The translations under genes were made by a program, and so were the position numbers. Below the pieces are notes generated by a model that did no database searches, was not told where the DNA came from, and saw only the letters and a list, made by a program, of their open reading frames with translations. This document shows positions 8,283 through 17,773 of a DNA stretch of 64,000 nucleotides, in pieces. Origin of the DNA: Parabacteroides gordonii MS-1 = DSM 23371. GTDB lineage: Bacteria > Bacteroidota > Bacteroidia > Bacteroidales > Tannerellaceae. How positions within the stretch are numbered: the first letter of the stretch is position 1; every line of letters starts with the position of its first letter. Location: assembly GCF_000969825.1 (NCBI RefSeq), contig NZ_KQ033919.1, positions 2,035,088 through 2,099,087 of the forward strand, written 5' to 3'.

Positions 8283-9122
8283 ATGAAAAAAACAAACAAC
8301 AGGCACATGCTGACTGCCTTTATTCTTTGCGCAGGATTGCTTTCTGCCTGCGGACAAAAGAAAGCACAACAAGAACCACAGTCAGAAAACGAATCTGCCG
8401 AAATGGTTGGAAACGATAAAGACGAACACGGCTGTATCGCCTCTGCCGGCTATACCTGGTCGGAAGTACAACAAAACTGCATACGCCTTTTCGAGTCGGG
8501 AACACGCCTGGAAGCAACAGACGGGAAATCGTCTGCTTACCTCGTATTCAGTCCGGACTCGCTGAAAGCCGAATTATTCTTCTCTACCGGCGCCCCAAGT
8601 GAAGTACTCGACCGCCGTTCACTGCCGGCCGGAGGTTATGCCTGGAATATAGAAGACGATGATACCAAAAACGTACGTATGGTAGACGGCGTATGGACTA
8701 TCAGCCAGCGTCAAACTGAAATCTACCGTCAGGATAAAGCGGAAGCAGACAACTCCTTGGGAGCTATGCAGACGCTTACTTATGAAGGTCTGCTTCCCTG
8801 CGCCGACTGTCCGGGTATCCGTTACGACCTGACTATCCGTAGCCGGAAGCATAGCGGGGACGGCACTTTCTCTCTTTCACAAACATATCTGGAAGCGGAA
8901 GACGGCAAAGACGCTACATTCGTCACTAACGGGAAACGTCTCACACTCAAAGGGATGCCAGGAAACGACAATGCAACTATATGGCAACTGGTATCCGATA
9001 ATGGAGACGAAGTGATGAATTTTCTTTGTGAAAATGACTCTACACTGACTCTTTTGGGAGACGATTTTACTAAAGCAGAGTCGGATCTCAACTACAGCCT
9101 GAAGTTAGTAAATCAACAATAA
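8283..9122 (+). CDS. NlpE-like copper/envelope-stress lipoprotein
   Basis: The 279-residue protein has a lipoprotein signal (lipobox LLSAC, Cys23). The second half carries the NlpE hallmark YEGLLPCADCPGI with its CxxC, followed by a small beta-barrel-like domain. In E. coli NlpE senses outer-membrane and copper stress. The first half is a different Cys-containing module (HGCIASAGYTW ... NCIRLFE) also seen in other Bacteroidetes lipoproteins. The order Cys-module then NlpE domain suggests a two-domain sensor or copper binder. The sensor kinase that follows has its own promoter, so an operon is unlikely. Confidence 0.8.
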   Translation: MKKTNNRHMLTAFILCAGLLSACGQKKAQQEPQSENESAEMVGNDKDEHGCIASAGYTWSEVQQNCIRLFESGTRLEATDGKSSAYLVFSPDSLKAELFFSTGAPSEVLDRRSLPAGGYAWNIEDDDTKNVRMVDGVWTISQRQTEIYRQDKAEADNSLGAMQTLTYEGLLPCADCPGIRYDLTIRSRKHSGDGTFSLSQTYLEAEDGKDATFVTNGKRLTLKGMPGNDNATIWQLVSDNGDEVMNFLCENDSTLTLLGDDFTKAESDLNYSLKLVNQQ

Positions 9123-9179
9123 TAAGCATTATCCTTGATTTATTTATTCTATTCATACAATTAAAACCAGGAATATATT

Positions 9180-9187
9180 TAATTTTG
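9180..9187 (+). promoter_or_regulatory. Sensor-kinase -7 box
   Basis: TAATTTTG matches TAnnTTTG and lies 31 bp before the ATG at 9219. The -33 element is not recognisable. Confidence 0.4.
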
Positions 9188-9218
9188 CCAGTTATAGACC
9201 TCCCGAAATTTATAGGCT

Positions 9219-11399
9219 ATGGCAAACGACAAAAATGCTCTGACAGGGATGAAGCAGTTTCTGAAACTGCTTCCCGATACGGTTTTAATAGTAAACAAAG
9301 AGGGTGTAATCGAGGATTCACTCAATTACCAGCCTGAAATATCTCTGTCCCTTACGCCTCAACAGCAAAAGGGACAGACGATACAGGAGTTGTTTCGTTA
9401 TAAGAATTTGAGAGGAGGCTCAGGGGCTGAACTGCTGAATGCATTCCTGGATACGATAAAAACACGTAAACCGAATATAATTCATTACGAAGTAGAGAAC
9501 GAAGGGCACACAGGCTATGCCGAAGGATATATAATCCCTTTTGAAGAGGATTACACATTCGGCATCTTCCGTAATATGACCGAACGAATACAGGCCCAGC
9601 ATGAGACGATCGAGCAGAAAAATAAACTGGCGATGGCTCTGAAGGCAGGTGGACTATCAGTCTGGTCATACCTCCCCAATACCGACTCATTCGACCTGGC
9701 CGATGAAAACACAGTGCCTCAGCCCGGCATGAGATTACGGGATGTCACCAACCAATTAGTTCCGGAAGACCGGAAAAGGCATGTTAAACTCGTTACCGAT
9801 ATTGTCGAAGAGGTACACGAACAGAGTTGCGAACAATTCCGTCTCGTTACTCCCGACGGCCAAATCCGCTGGTATGAGATCTACTCGATGGGGATACGCG
9901 GAGAAAACGGAAAAATAGACCGTTTGATCGGTACCCAGAAAGATATTACCGACCAGAAAAACAAGGTGCAGGAGTTAATAGAGAATAAACAGCAACGAGA
10001 CCTGCTGCTCCAGATCACGAATATGATCATCTGGGAATACGACCATAAAACAGGAATATCTACTTCGGCCGGAGAGTCAATGTTTTTCGATAAGGATATC
10101 AAATTGAAGGATAGCTATAAAATCATCGCCCCCGAACATCGGTTAATGTATCAAAAAGCATTCGACAATATCCTGAATAAGCGTTCTGACCAGATGAACA
10201 TAAAATTCCGTGTCAAGACGCTCGATAATTCCTACCGATGGGTTCGGCTCATTGCAAAGGTATCGAACTATGATAAAGAAGGTAATGTGGCCAAACTGAT
10301 CGGAACCCGCGAAGATATTACAGAAGAGGTAGAACGCGAACAACGTTTCAAAAACTATATCCAGCGAAGCGAACTGGCTATTCAGGCAGCCAACATCATC
10401 CAATGGGATTTCGACGTCGATACGCAGGAATATACCCGCCTCTATCCCGACCCGATCGATCCCGGAGAGTTTATCCGAAAAGAATTGATTTTCACTATCC
10501 ATCCGGATGATCGCTTGATACTGAAGCGGGAGCAGGAAAGACGCGCATTGGAAAACAAAGGATATAGCAATCTACATTTGCGCATTATGCTAGAAGGCGA
10601 TACAAACTACCGTTGGGTAAATGCCTTTTCCGTCCCTATGGAGTTCCACCTTAACGGGAATCTGAAAAGCGTTACGGGGTTGCTAATAGATATTACCCAC
10701 ATCGAAAAAGTAGAAGAAGCCAACCGGATGAAGATGACTTTCCTGGCAAATATGAGCCATGAAATACGTACGCCGTTGAATGCCATAGTAGGATTCTCCC
10801 AGCTACTGGCCGAAACGGACAATCACGGGGAGAAAGGAGAATTTGTCCGTATTATCGAAGAAAACAATGATCTGCTCCTACAGATTATTAACGATATACT
10901 CGACATATCCAAAATAGATGCCGGGAAAATGGTATTCAATTACACCGACTTCGATATAACGGAAGTTATCGTCGATTTGAAACAGGTCTATGAATCGCAT
11001 TTATCACCGGAAGTAAAGCTTATCTGCCATTTACCTCATAAGAAATATGTGATCAACTCTGAAAAGAACAGACTGACGCAAGTTATCACGAATTTATTGA
11101 ATAATGCCGTTAAGTTTACTTCGGAAGGATCGATTACGATAGGCTATGAGGTCATCCCCGGTGGATTGGCTTTTTATGTAACCGATACGGGGAAAGGGAT
11201 CGATCCGGAAAACCTGAAGCGTGTATTCGAGCGTTTTGCCAAGTTCGACAGCTTTGTTCCCGGCACGGGGCTGGGCTTGTCTATCTGCCAGATGATCGTA
11301 ACAAAATTAGGAGGTAAAATATCCGTTGAATCGGAGTTGGGAGTCGGAACGACTTTCCGCTTTACGATCGCTTGTGAATCGACTACACAAGCAAAATAA
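9219..11399 (+). CDS. Soluble multi-PAS sensor histidine kinase
   Basis: The 726-residue kinase has no membrane segment, so it senses a cytoplasmic signal. About four PAS-like segments are visible, each closing with a PAC-type ending such as RLIGTQKDITDQ, KLIGTREDITEE and VTGLLIDITH. HisKA follows with the phospho-acceptor H514 in MSHEIRTPLN. The ATPase domain shows NLLNNAVKFT, DTGKGI and GTGLGLSICQ. There is no receiver domain and no adjacent response regulator, so its partner lies elsewhere. A bidirectional hairpin ends the gene. Confidence 0.92.
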   Translation: MANDKNALTGMKQFLKLLPDTVLIVNKEGVIEDSLNYQPEISLSLTPQQQKGQTIQELFRYKNLRGGSGAELLNAFLDTIKTRKPNIIHYEVENEGHTGYAEGYIIPFEEDYTFGIFRNMTERIQAQHETIEQKNKLAMALKAGGLSVWSYLPNTDSFDLADENTVPQPGMRLRDVTNQLVPEDRKRHVKLVTDIVEEVHEQSCEQFRLVTPDGQIRWYEIYSMGIRGENGKIDRLIGTQKDITDQKNKVQELIENKQQRDLLLQITNMIIWEYDHKTGISTSAGESMFFDKDIKLKDSYKIIAPEHRLMYQKAFDNILNKRSDQMNIKFRVKTLDNSYRWVRLIAKVSNYDKEGNVAKLIGTREDITEEVEREQRFKNYIQRSELAIQAANIIQWDFDVDTQEYTRLYPDPIDPGEFIRKELIFTIHPDDRLILKREQERRALENKGYSNLHLRIMLEGDTNYRWVNAFSVPMEFHLNGNLKSVTGLLIDITHIEKVEEANRMKMTFLANMSHEIRTPLNAIVGFSQLLAETDNHGEKGEFVRIIEENNDLLLQIINDILDISKIDAGKMVFNYTDFDITEVIVDLKQVYESHLSPEVKLICHLPHKKYVINSEKNRLTQVITNLLNNAVKFTSEGSITIGYEVIPGGLAFYVTDTGKGIDPENLKRVFERFAKFDSFVPGTGLGLSICQMIVTKLGGKISVESELGVGTTFRFTIACESTTQAK

Positions 11400-11401
11400 A
11401 C

Positions 11402-11445
11402 AAAAGCCACTTGTCCCCATGCTTTGCACGAGACAAATGGCTTTT
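11402..11445. terminator. Bidirectional terminator
   Basis: The arms AAAAGCCACTTGTC and GACAAATGGCTTTT pair with one mismatch. A-rich and T-rich ends flank both sides. It sits between the convergent sensor kinase and GH110 genes. Confidence 0.75.
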
Positions 11446-11468
11446 ATTAGATTTCTTCAGGTCTCAGA

Positions 11469-13295
11469 TCAATTCTCAACCTTCACATCCCTCTTCTCAT
11501 CGAACCCGCCATCGAAGGTATTGTCCTTGATTTCGGAATTAACTACACGCTGGAAGAAGAAACGGTGATTATTCCAGTGGAAAGCAGGATACTGGTTATT
11601 CTGTTTGACCGTATTGTTGCGGAAGATCAGTCCGTCCACCGATTTCGCATACAGGATCGGAGCATCGAATGTTTCGAACTCATTATTCTCGATCACGATA
11701 TTGCTATGGAAATACTTTTTCTGGTCTTTCAGGTCGGGTATTTCGGGATAGATCGAGATAACTGCATTCGTAAACTGGAACATATTGGTCAATGCATTGA
11801 TGAACTTGTTGTTGCGGATCAGCACATCGTGGCAGGCTCCTGTTTCGAACCAGCCGTTACAATCACCGCACAGCAGGATAGCCGTACCGGAAGTATGGTC
11901 GAAGACGTTGTTTTCCACCACCGTCTTTTTCGGCGTGCTGAACAAGGAACCGCGGGCACGGTTGTTGCGGATCAGATTGTCGGCAAAATAAACTTCCGGT
12001 GTCCATTCCAGATTCTCGATACCGAATGTTCCGGCTTCGCTGATTGCCGGGTCGATACTTTCTTCAAAAACGATCTCAAACTGTTTTGCGCCATGTGCAG
12101 TCGGTTTGTCCACCGTTTTGATAGAAACCACTTTATTAAGATTGCCGATGATCTCCATTGTCTTGGAGTCGATGAACTGTACGGCATCCCCCGGAAATCC
12201 CCATTCAAAGCCATAACTCTGCGAATGCATATACTCGCCTACTAACGTCTTATCATCCACACGCTTCTGGACTTTCAGATAGGTGCCGTGTACGTTGATC
12301 GCGTCATCCATCATCCCTTCATACAGGCCGCCTACAGAGACGATCTTACCTTTACAACCGGAGAAATGGGTTGCATCCGCCTGCGTTGTAAAATAACGCG
12401 GATCATTCTCACCACGAAGGCATACGGAGAATTTATTAAGCGTGATGTTCTCGCTCATCTGTGCCAGTAAACCCATGCCCTCGGCATAATGAACCTGGAT
12501 ATTATCCAGTGTCGTATTCGTATCGTAAGAGATAAAGATACCCGGTGTCGGACGTCCCCAGCCACGCATGGCAACAACTGTTCCGGGGGTTAGTTTCTTA
12601 TTATTCCATTTAGTCGACTTAATTACACGGGGAGAAAGTTCCGATACGCCTTTCGAACCGACAGCAATATCGCTGGTCGTATAGACGAGGCGTTTGGTGT
12701 CTCCTTCAAAAGCAATTCCCCAGGCAGGGATATGCTCCCAACCTTCTCCTTTGGCAACAAATGCACTGTCGCGTATTTCATACTCGACCCAGGGAGCCAC
12801 CTCATACGTTATAGCTCCGGCTACCGTATCATTTTCCAGCACTTTCACCTGGCTGATATGCGGGTTCTCGAAGTCGATGCTGAAATTCTTCAGTGTACAG
12901 TTTTCAGAACGGATCAACGAAACGGGTAACATACGGCCGTGGAAGATCAGTTCCGAACCTTGTCCGTCGAAAACGACGTTCTTCATATTCTCAAAAGGAA
13001 GTCCCACCAGTTTCGGGTTGTCCTGATCGTGGTTGGAGATAAAGTATTCCTTCTGTGCGGCTCCTTCAGGATAGAAATCATAACGTCCTTTGGGCAGGAC
13101 GATCGTGATCGTGTCATCCGAAGTGTGAGAAGCGGCGATCTGTTCCAATGCCTTTGCCATCAACGGGGAGGCATTTTCCTTGTTGTCGGGAACAAGACCG
13201 AAATTCGACAGGTCATACGGATTCTTTGTCTGCGTACAGGAACACAACAAGGCAAGACAGAACAAAGCCCGAATAGCAGTGAGAGTTTTCTTCAT
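11469..13295 (-). CDS. glaB: GH110 alpha-1,3-galactosidase
   Basis: Enzymes of this family remove terminal alpha-1,3-linked galactose, for example from blood-group-B or linear B glycans on host mucus. The 608-residue protein has the usual family length. It starts with a lipoprotein signal (Cys20 in LLCSC), which implies a surface or periplasmic location. The body is a parallel beta-helix with repeats such as NNTLDNIQV- and VENNVFDHT-like turns. The family stretch MMDDAINVHGTYLK lies near residue 328. It is a single gene with no SusC/SusD partner nearby. I am sure of the family; the exact linkage preference is inferred. Confidence 0.88.
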   Translation of the reverse strand: MKKTLTAIRALFCLALLCSCTQTKNPYDLSNFGLVPDNKENASPLMAKALEQIAASHTSDDTITIVLPKGRYDFYPEGAAQKEYFISNHDQDNPKLVGLPFENMKNVVFDGQGSELIFHGRMLPVSLIRSENCTLKNFSIDFENPHISQVKVLENDTVAGAITYEVAPWVEYEIRDSAFVAKGEGWEHIPAWGIAFEGDTKRLVYTTSDIAVGSKGVSELSPRVIKSTKWNNKKLTPGTVVAMRGWGRPTPGIFISYDTNTTLDNIQVHYAEGMGLLAQMSENITLNKFSVCLRGENDPRYFTTQADATHFSGCKGKIVSVGGLYEGMMDDAINVHGTYLKVQKRVDDKTLVGEYMHSQSYGFEWGFPGDAVQFIDSKTMEIIGNLNKVVSIKTVDKPTAHGAKQFEIVFEESIDPAISEAGTFGIENLEWTPEVYFADNLIRNNRARGSLFSTPKKTVVENNVFDHTSGTAILLCGDCNGWFETGACHDVLIRNNKFINALTNMFQFTNAVISIYPEIPDLKDQKKYFHSNIVIENNEFETFDAPILYAKSVDGLIFRNNTVKQNNQYPAFHWNNHRFFFQRVVNSEIKDNTFDGGFDEKRDVKVEN

Positions 13296-13340
13296 ATTGT
13301 TTATTATCTAGTTATTAACCGGACAAATATACGAATTCTT

Positions 13341-13355
13341 TGCAACCCTGTTGCA
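13341..13355. promoter_or_regulatory. Metal-regulator dyad upstream of the P-type ATPase
   Basis: TGCAACCCTGTTGCA is a 15-bp dyad with arms TGCAAC and GTTGCA. It lies 12 bp upstream of the -7 box (13368-13375). Its place suggests an operator for the Fur-family regulator encoded two genes on. This is inference from position and symmetry. Confidence 0.5.
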
Positions 13356-13367
13356 TTTCTTTCTGTC

Positions 13368-13375
13368 TACCTTTG
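13368..13375 (+). promoter_or_regulatory. -7 box of the metal ATPase operon
   Basis: TACCTTTG is a perfect TAnnTTTG box, 30 bp before the ATG at 13406. Confidence 0.5.
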
Positions 13376-13405
13376 TATCAGTAAACGAATAAAACAGATA
13401 AAGAT

Positions 13406-15385
13406 ATGGGACATTCTTGCAGTTGCAATTGCCAGGGGCATTCCGAAGAACAACATCGTTTTCCACCTTATATACTTCCGGCCGTTTCTTTCGCCATGTT
13501 GTTGACCGGGCTCTATATGCAGCATACCGATGCAGAGCTATTCAGTAAAGAGATTGTACGGTTCGCCTGGTATCTGCTGGCTTATCTGCCGGTCGGGCTT
13601 CCGGTGATCAGGGAAGCGATAGAAAGTATCCGGGAGAAAGATGTTTTCAGCGAGTTTACCCTGATGTGTATCGCTACGCTCGGCGCCTTTTACATCGGGG
13701 AATATCCGGAAGGGGTTGCCGTTATGTTATTCTATTCCATCGGAGAGATCTTTCAGGAGAATGCGGTGGCTAAAGCTCGTAAGAACATTAGTGCCCTGCT
13801 CGATGTAAGACCGGAGACGGCAACGGTGATCCATGATAACGAAGCGGTCACGTTCGCTCCCACGGATGTTCTTCCCGGAGAGATTATCGAGGTAAAGGCC
13901 GGAGAAAGGGTTCCACTCGACGGGAAATTACTCAGCGAGGTCGCAGCCTTCAATACTGCCGCCCTCACCGGTGAAAGTACGCCGCGTAATATCCACCGGG
14001 AAGAGGAAGTACTGGCGGGAATGATCGTCACAGACAAAGTGATCCGGATAGAAGTGACAAAGCCCTACAACCAGAGTGCGCTGGCCCGTATCCTCGAACT
14101 GGTGCAAAACGCATCGGAGCGAAAAGCTCCGGCAGAATTGTTTATCCGCAAATTTGCGCGTATTTATACACCGATCGTAACCGGGCTTGCTTTCCTGATC
14201 GTGCTTATCCCTTTCATCTATTCGTTGATACAGCCGGATTTTCTGTTTGTCTTCAACGACTGGCTGTACCGGGCACTGGTATTTCTCGTAATCTCCTGCC
14301 CTTGCGCACTGGTGATCAGTATTCCGCTGGGATATTTTGGAGGGATCGGGGCGGCTTCACGACAAGGTATCCTGTTTAAAGGAGGAAATTACCTGGATGC
14401 CATCACTAAAATAAACACGGTGGTATTCGATAAGACGGGGACGCTGACTAAAGGGATCTTTGAGGTACAAAGCCTGTCTGCTGCAAATCATATACCGGAA
14501 AAAGAACTGCTCCATATCATCGCTTCCGTCGAAAGCCGGAGCAATCATCCTATTGCCAAGGCGATCGTGGCATACGCCCGGGAACAACAGGTGGAAATCG
14601 ACACAACCATCGATACAACCGAACTGGCAGGCTATGGACTAAAAGCAGTAGTCGAGGGGAAAGATATATTGGTAGGTAACTCCCGTCTGCTGGACTCGGA
14701 AGGAGTTTTGTTTCATCCTAATGAAACAAGTGTTTCACCTGGAAGAAACAACTGTTTCACTAGGATGAAACAAAATTCAGATACCGTGGTTGTCTGCGCG
14801 ATCGACCGGCAATACGCCGGCCATATCCTGCTCGCCGATACGCCCAAAGAGGATGCGGTGAAAGCCATCAAACAATTAAAAGAATTAAATATTAATAACC
14901 TGGAGATATTATCGGGAGATAAACAGATAATTGTTTCTAAATTAGCTACCCGTTTGGGAATATCCCGGGCTTATGGCGACCTGCTGCCGGAAGGAAAGGT
15001 GGCTCATCTGGAAGAACTGATACGTAATCCGGAGAACCGGATCGCCTTTGTAGGCGACGGTATCAACGATGCTCCCGTCCTGGCTCTTAGCGATATCGGT
15101 ATTGCTATGGGAGGACTCGGCAGCGATGCGGCCATCGAAACGGCGGATGTCGTGATACAGACCGACCAGCCGAGCAAGGTGGCTACGGCGATCCGCATCG
15201 GGAAGTTCACACGCAACATCGTGTGGCAGAACATTTCGCTGGCATTCGGTGTCAAGCTGATCGTCCTGATCCTGGGAGCCGGAGGTATCGCTACCATGTG
15301 GGAAGCCGTTTTTGCCGATGTGGGTGTCGCTCTGCTGGCTATCCTCAACGCTGTAAGAATATTAAAGACGAATAAACCGGATTGA
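13406..15385 (+). CDS. Zn/Cd/Pb-exporting P1B-type ATPase
   Basis: This 659-residue inner-membrane pump exports divalent soft metals at the cost of ATP. Visible motifs are TGES (ALTGESTPR), the metal-site CPC at 298-300 (SCPCALVISIPLG), the phosphorylated D342 in FDKTGTLTKG, the HP motif (SNHPIAKAI) and GDGINDAP. There is no N-terminal HMA domain; instead a short Cys/His tag, MGHSCSCNCQGH, may bind metal. Residues about 434-457 are coded by a 70-bp palindromic repeat that stays in frame. The next gene, a Fur-family regulator, begins one base after the stop, so regulation by metal is likely. Confidence 0.93.
   Translation: MGHSCSCNCQGHSEEQHRFPPYILPAVSFAMLLTGLYMQHTDAELFSKEIVRFAWYLLAYLPVGLPVIREAIESIREKDVFSEFTLMCIATLGAFYIGEYPEGVAVMLFYSIGEIFQENAVAKARKNISALLDVRPETATVIHDNEAVTFAPTDVLPGEIIEVKAGERVPLDGKLLSEVAAFNTAALTGESTPRNIHREEEVLAGMIVTDKVIRIEVTKPYNQSALARILELVQNASERKAPAELFIRKFARIYTPIVTGLAFLIVLIPFIYSLIQPDFLFVFNDWLYRALVFLVISCPCALVISIPLGYFGGIGAASRQGILFKGGNYLDAITKINTVVFDKTGTLTKGIFEVQSLSAANHIPEKELLHIIASVESRSNHPIAKAIVAYAREQQVEIDTTIDTTELAGYGLKAVVEGKDILVGNSRLLDSEGVLFHPNETSVSPGRNNCFTRMKQNSDTVVVCAIDRQYAGHILLADTPKEDAVKAIKQLKELNINNLEILSGDKQIIVSKLATRLGISRAYGDLLPEGKVAHLEELIRNPENRIAFVGDGINDAPVLALSDIGIAMGGLGSDAAIETADVVIQTDQPSKVATAIRIGKFTRNIVWQNISLAFGVKLIVLILGAGGIATMWEAVFADVGVALLAILNAVRILKTNKPD
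14706..14775. repeat. In-frame array of three 22-bp palindromic units
   Basis: Outer arms TTTTGTTTCATCCTA and TAGGATGAAACAAAA are exact inverse copies (15 bp). Inside are three GTTTCA-N6-(T/A)GAAAC units, spaced exactly 22 bp apart and joined by AAGT and AACT. The whole block is read in frame within the P-type ATPase. The loops differ while the stems are kept. Confidence 0.85.
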
Positions 15386-15386
15386 T

Positions 15387-15797
15387 ATGGATGCTTATTT
15401 AGATATACTCAACAAAAGGAAGATCAAACCGACTGCCATCCGCTTGCTTGTACTAAAAGCGATGATGGAGTTTGAACGGGCTTTCAGTCTGCTCGATCTG
15501 GAAAACTATCTCGATACGGTGGATAAATCGACTGTATCACGGACGATCAACCTCTTTCTCGACCATCATCTGATCCATTGCATCGACGACGGGTCGGGCT
15601 CACTGAAGTATTCGGTCTGCGGCGAGGATTGCAGTTGTTCGATAGAGGAGTTGCATGCACACTTTTATTGCCTGAAGTGTCACAAGACCTTCTGCCTGCG
15701 GAATATTCCCGTCCCGACCGTGCAGTTGCCACGCAATTTCACCCTGGAAAGTATCAACTACGTATTAAAAGGTTGCTGCGAAGATTGCTCAAAATAG
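15387..15797 (+). CDS. Fur-family metal-responsive repressor
   Basis: The 136-residue protein has the Fur winged-helix layout: an N-terminal HTH containing KPTAIRLLVLKAM and STVSRTINLF. The C-terminal domain carries the structural-zinc cysteine pairs CLKCHKTFC and CCEDC, and a His in ELHAHFYC. It starts one base after the metal ATPase stop, so the two are co-transcribed. It probably senses Zn or a like metal and controls the ATPase through the dyad at 13341-13355. The exact metal cannot be read from sequence. Confidence 0.88.
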   Translation: MDAYLDILNKRKIKPTAIRLLVLKAMMEFERAFSLLDLENYLDTVDKSTVSRTINLFLDHHLIHCIDDGSGSLKYSVCGEDCSCSIEELHAHFYCLKCHKTFCLRNIPVPTVQLPRNFTLESINYVLKGCCEDCSK

Positions 15798-15815
15798 ACA
15801 AAGACATTATCTTTG
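15785..15815 (+). promoter_or_regulatory. cysS promoter
   Basis: A -33-like TTG (15785-15787), a 20-bp spacer and a perfect TATCTTTG (15808-15815). The promoter starts within the last codons of the Fur gene. It lets cysS be expressed apart from the metal operon. Confidence 0.6.
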
Positions 15816-15836
15816 CGGTTTAAATGATAAAAAGAT

Positions 15837-17315
15837 ATGGAACATCCGTTAAGTATTTACAACACGCTCACAAGAAAGAAGGAACAGTTTATTCCGTTGC
15901 ATGAACCACACGTAGGCATGTATGTCTGTGGACCGACGGTTTACGGCGATGCGCATCTGGGACATGCCCGTCCGGCGATTACATTCGACCTCTTGTTCCG
16001 TTATCTTACCCATATAGGATATAAAGTACGCTATGTACGCAACATAACCGATGTCGGCCACCTGGAACATGATGCCGACGACGGCGAAGACAAAGTGGCT
16101 AAAAAGGCCCGCCTAGAACAGTTGGAGCCGATGGAAGTGGTGCAGTTCTACGTGAACCGCTACCATAAGGCGATGGAAGCCCTCAATGTGCTTCCTCCCA
16201 GCATCGAACCGCATGCGTCCGGCCATATCATCGAGCAGATCGAACTGGTGAAGAAGATCCTCGACAACGGATATGCCTATGAAAGCGAAGGTTCCGTTTA
16301 CTTCGACGTGGAGAAGTACAACAAAGACCATAACTACGGTGTCCTTTCCGGCCGTAACATCGAAGATATGCTGAACACGACCCGTGCACTGGACGGTCAG
16401 GATGAAAAGCGTAACCCGATTGACTTCGCCCTCTGGAAATGTGCGCAACCGGAGCATATCATGCGCTGGCCTTCACCATGGAGCGACGGTTTCCCTGGAT
16501 GGCATTGCGAATGTACTGCGATGGGTAAGAAATATCTCGGACAGCATTTCGACATCCACGGGGGTGGCATGGACCTGATCTTCCCGCATCACGAATGCGA
16601 GATCGCGCAGGCTGTCGCTTCACAGGGGGACGATATGGTTCACTACTGGATGCACAATAACATGATCACCATCAATGGTCAGAAGATGGGTAAATCGTTG
16701 GGTAACTTCATCACGCTGGACGAGTTCTTCACAGGAAACAATAAAACGTTAAGCCAGGCTTATTCGCCCATGACGATCCGTTTCTTTATCCTGCAGGCTC
16801 ATTATCGCAGCACGGTAGACTTCAGCAACGAAGCGTTGCAAGCTGCCGAAAAGGGATTGAGCCGTCTGATGGACGCTTACAACCATCTGCAAAAGCTGAC
16901 CGCTTCGGACGCTTCGACAGTGGATGTGAAAGACCTTCGCAAGAAGTGCTACGATGCATTGAACGACGACCTGAACTCTCCGATCGTTATCTCCCATCTG
17001 TTTGATGCCGCCCGCGCCATCAACTCTGTAAAAGATGGTAAAGAGACAATCTCTGCCGAAGATCTGAAGGAACTGCAGGAAGTGTTCCATACATTCCTGT
17101 TCGATGTCTTAGGCATGAAAGACGAGGCGGCTTCCGCCGGAGGCAATAGCTACGAGACATTCGGTAAGGCGGTAGACTTGTTGCTCACCATCCGCCAGCA
17201 GGCGAAAGCCAACAAAGACTGGGCCACTTCCGACAAGATCCGTAACGAACTGACCGCTATGGGCTTCGAGATAAAGGATACCAAGGACGGGGCTGAATGG
17301 AAGTTAAGCAAATAA
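15837..17315 (+). CDS. cysS: Cysteinyl-tRNA synthetase
   Basis: CysS charges tRNA-Cys with cysteine. The 492-residue class I synthetase shows C31 of the zinc site (MYVCGPTVY), the HIGH-type motif HLGH at 40-43, further zinc ligands in WHCECTAMG and HHECEIAQ, and KMGKS at 283-287. The C-terminal DALR-type helical domain is complete. The gene has its own promoter and is followed after 4 bp by a thioesterase gene. Nothing unusual is seen. Confidence 0.97.
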   Translation: MEHPLSIYNTLTRKKEQFIPLHEPHVGMYVCGPTVYGDAHLGHARPAITFDLLFRYLTHIGYKVRYVRNITDVGHLEHDADDGEDKVAKKARLEQLEPMEVVQFYVNRYHKAMEALNVLPPSIEPHASGHIIEQIELVKKILDNGYAYESEGSVYFDVEKYNKDHNYGVLSGRNIEDMLNTTRALDGQDEKRNPIDFALWKCAQPEHIMRWPSPWSDGFPGWHCECTAMGKKYLGQHFDIHGGGMDLIFPHHECEIAQAVASQGDDMVHYWMHNNMITINGQKMGKSLGNFITLDEFFTGNNKTLSQAYSPMTIRFFILQAHYRSTVDFSNEALQAAEKGLSRLMDAYNHLQKLTASDASTVDVKDLRKKCYDALNDDLNSPIVISHLFDAARAINSVKDGKETISAEDLKELQEVFHTFLFDVLGMKDEAASAGGNSYETFGKAVDLLLTIRQQAKANKDWATSDKIRNELTAMGFEIKDTKDGAEWKLSK

Positions 17316-17319
17316 GGTT

Positions 17320-17727
17320 ATGACAATCAACGAATTTCTTCAGGGCGACAAGTTTGCCCTGTTTGCCGGAGTAGAATTGTTAGAGACGGGCAACGGCTAT
17401 GCTAAAGCCCGTATGGAGATCAAACCGATGCATCTGAACGGCGGCGGTGTCTGTCAGGGTGGTGCTATCTTTACACTGGCCGACCTGGCCTTTGCAGCTG
17501 CCACAAACAGCCATGCACGGCTTACGTTATCCATCACTTCCAATATCAACTTCTTCAAAGCCGAAAGCAAAGGGTTTCTTTATGCCGAAGCACGCGAGGT
17601 ATTCAGCCATAAAAGGCTTGCCAACTGCGAAGTGAATATCACAAATGAAGCAGGTGAATTGATTGCCACATTCAGCGGCTCAGGCTACCGGAAAGATACG
17701 GAGTTGCCGTTTGCACCGATAGAATAA
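17320..17727 (+). CDS. PaaI-type hotdog thioesterase
   Basis: This 135-residue protein is a single hotdog domain of the PaaI / YbgC-like group, which hydrolyses acyl-CoA esters. The helix motif LNGGGVCQGGAIFTLADLA contains the Gly-rich turn and the acidic residue (Asp) usually used in catalysis. The start ATG is 4 bp after cysS, so it is likely read on the same transcript. The substrate is not known. A strong bidirectional hairpin follows. Confidence 0.85.
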   Translation: MTINEFLQGDKFALFAGVELLETGNGYAKARMEIKPMHLNGGGVCQGGAIFTLADLAFAAATNSHARLTLSITSNINFFKAESKGFLYAEAREVFSHKRLANCEVNITNEAGELIATFSGSGYRKDTELPFAPIE

Positions 17728-17738
17728 TTATATAATGA

Positions 17739-17771
17739 AAAGGCTTGTACATACAACATGTACAAGCCTTT
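17739..17771. terminator. Bidirectional terminator
   Basis: AAAGGCTTGTACAT and ATGTACAAGCCTTT pair perfectly around a 5-base loop, with T-rich sequence after it. It separates the thioesterase from the convergent toxin gene. Confidence 0.85.
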
Positions 17772-17773
17772 CT

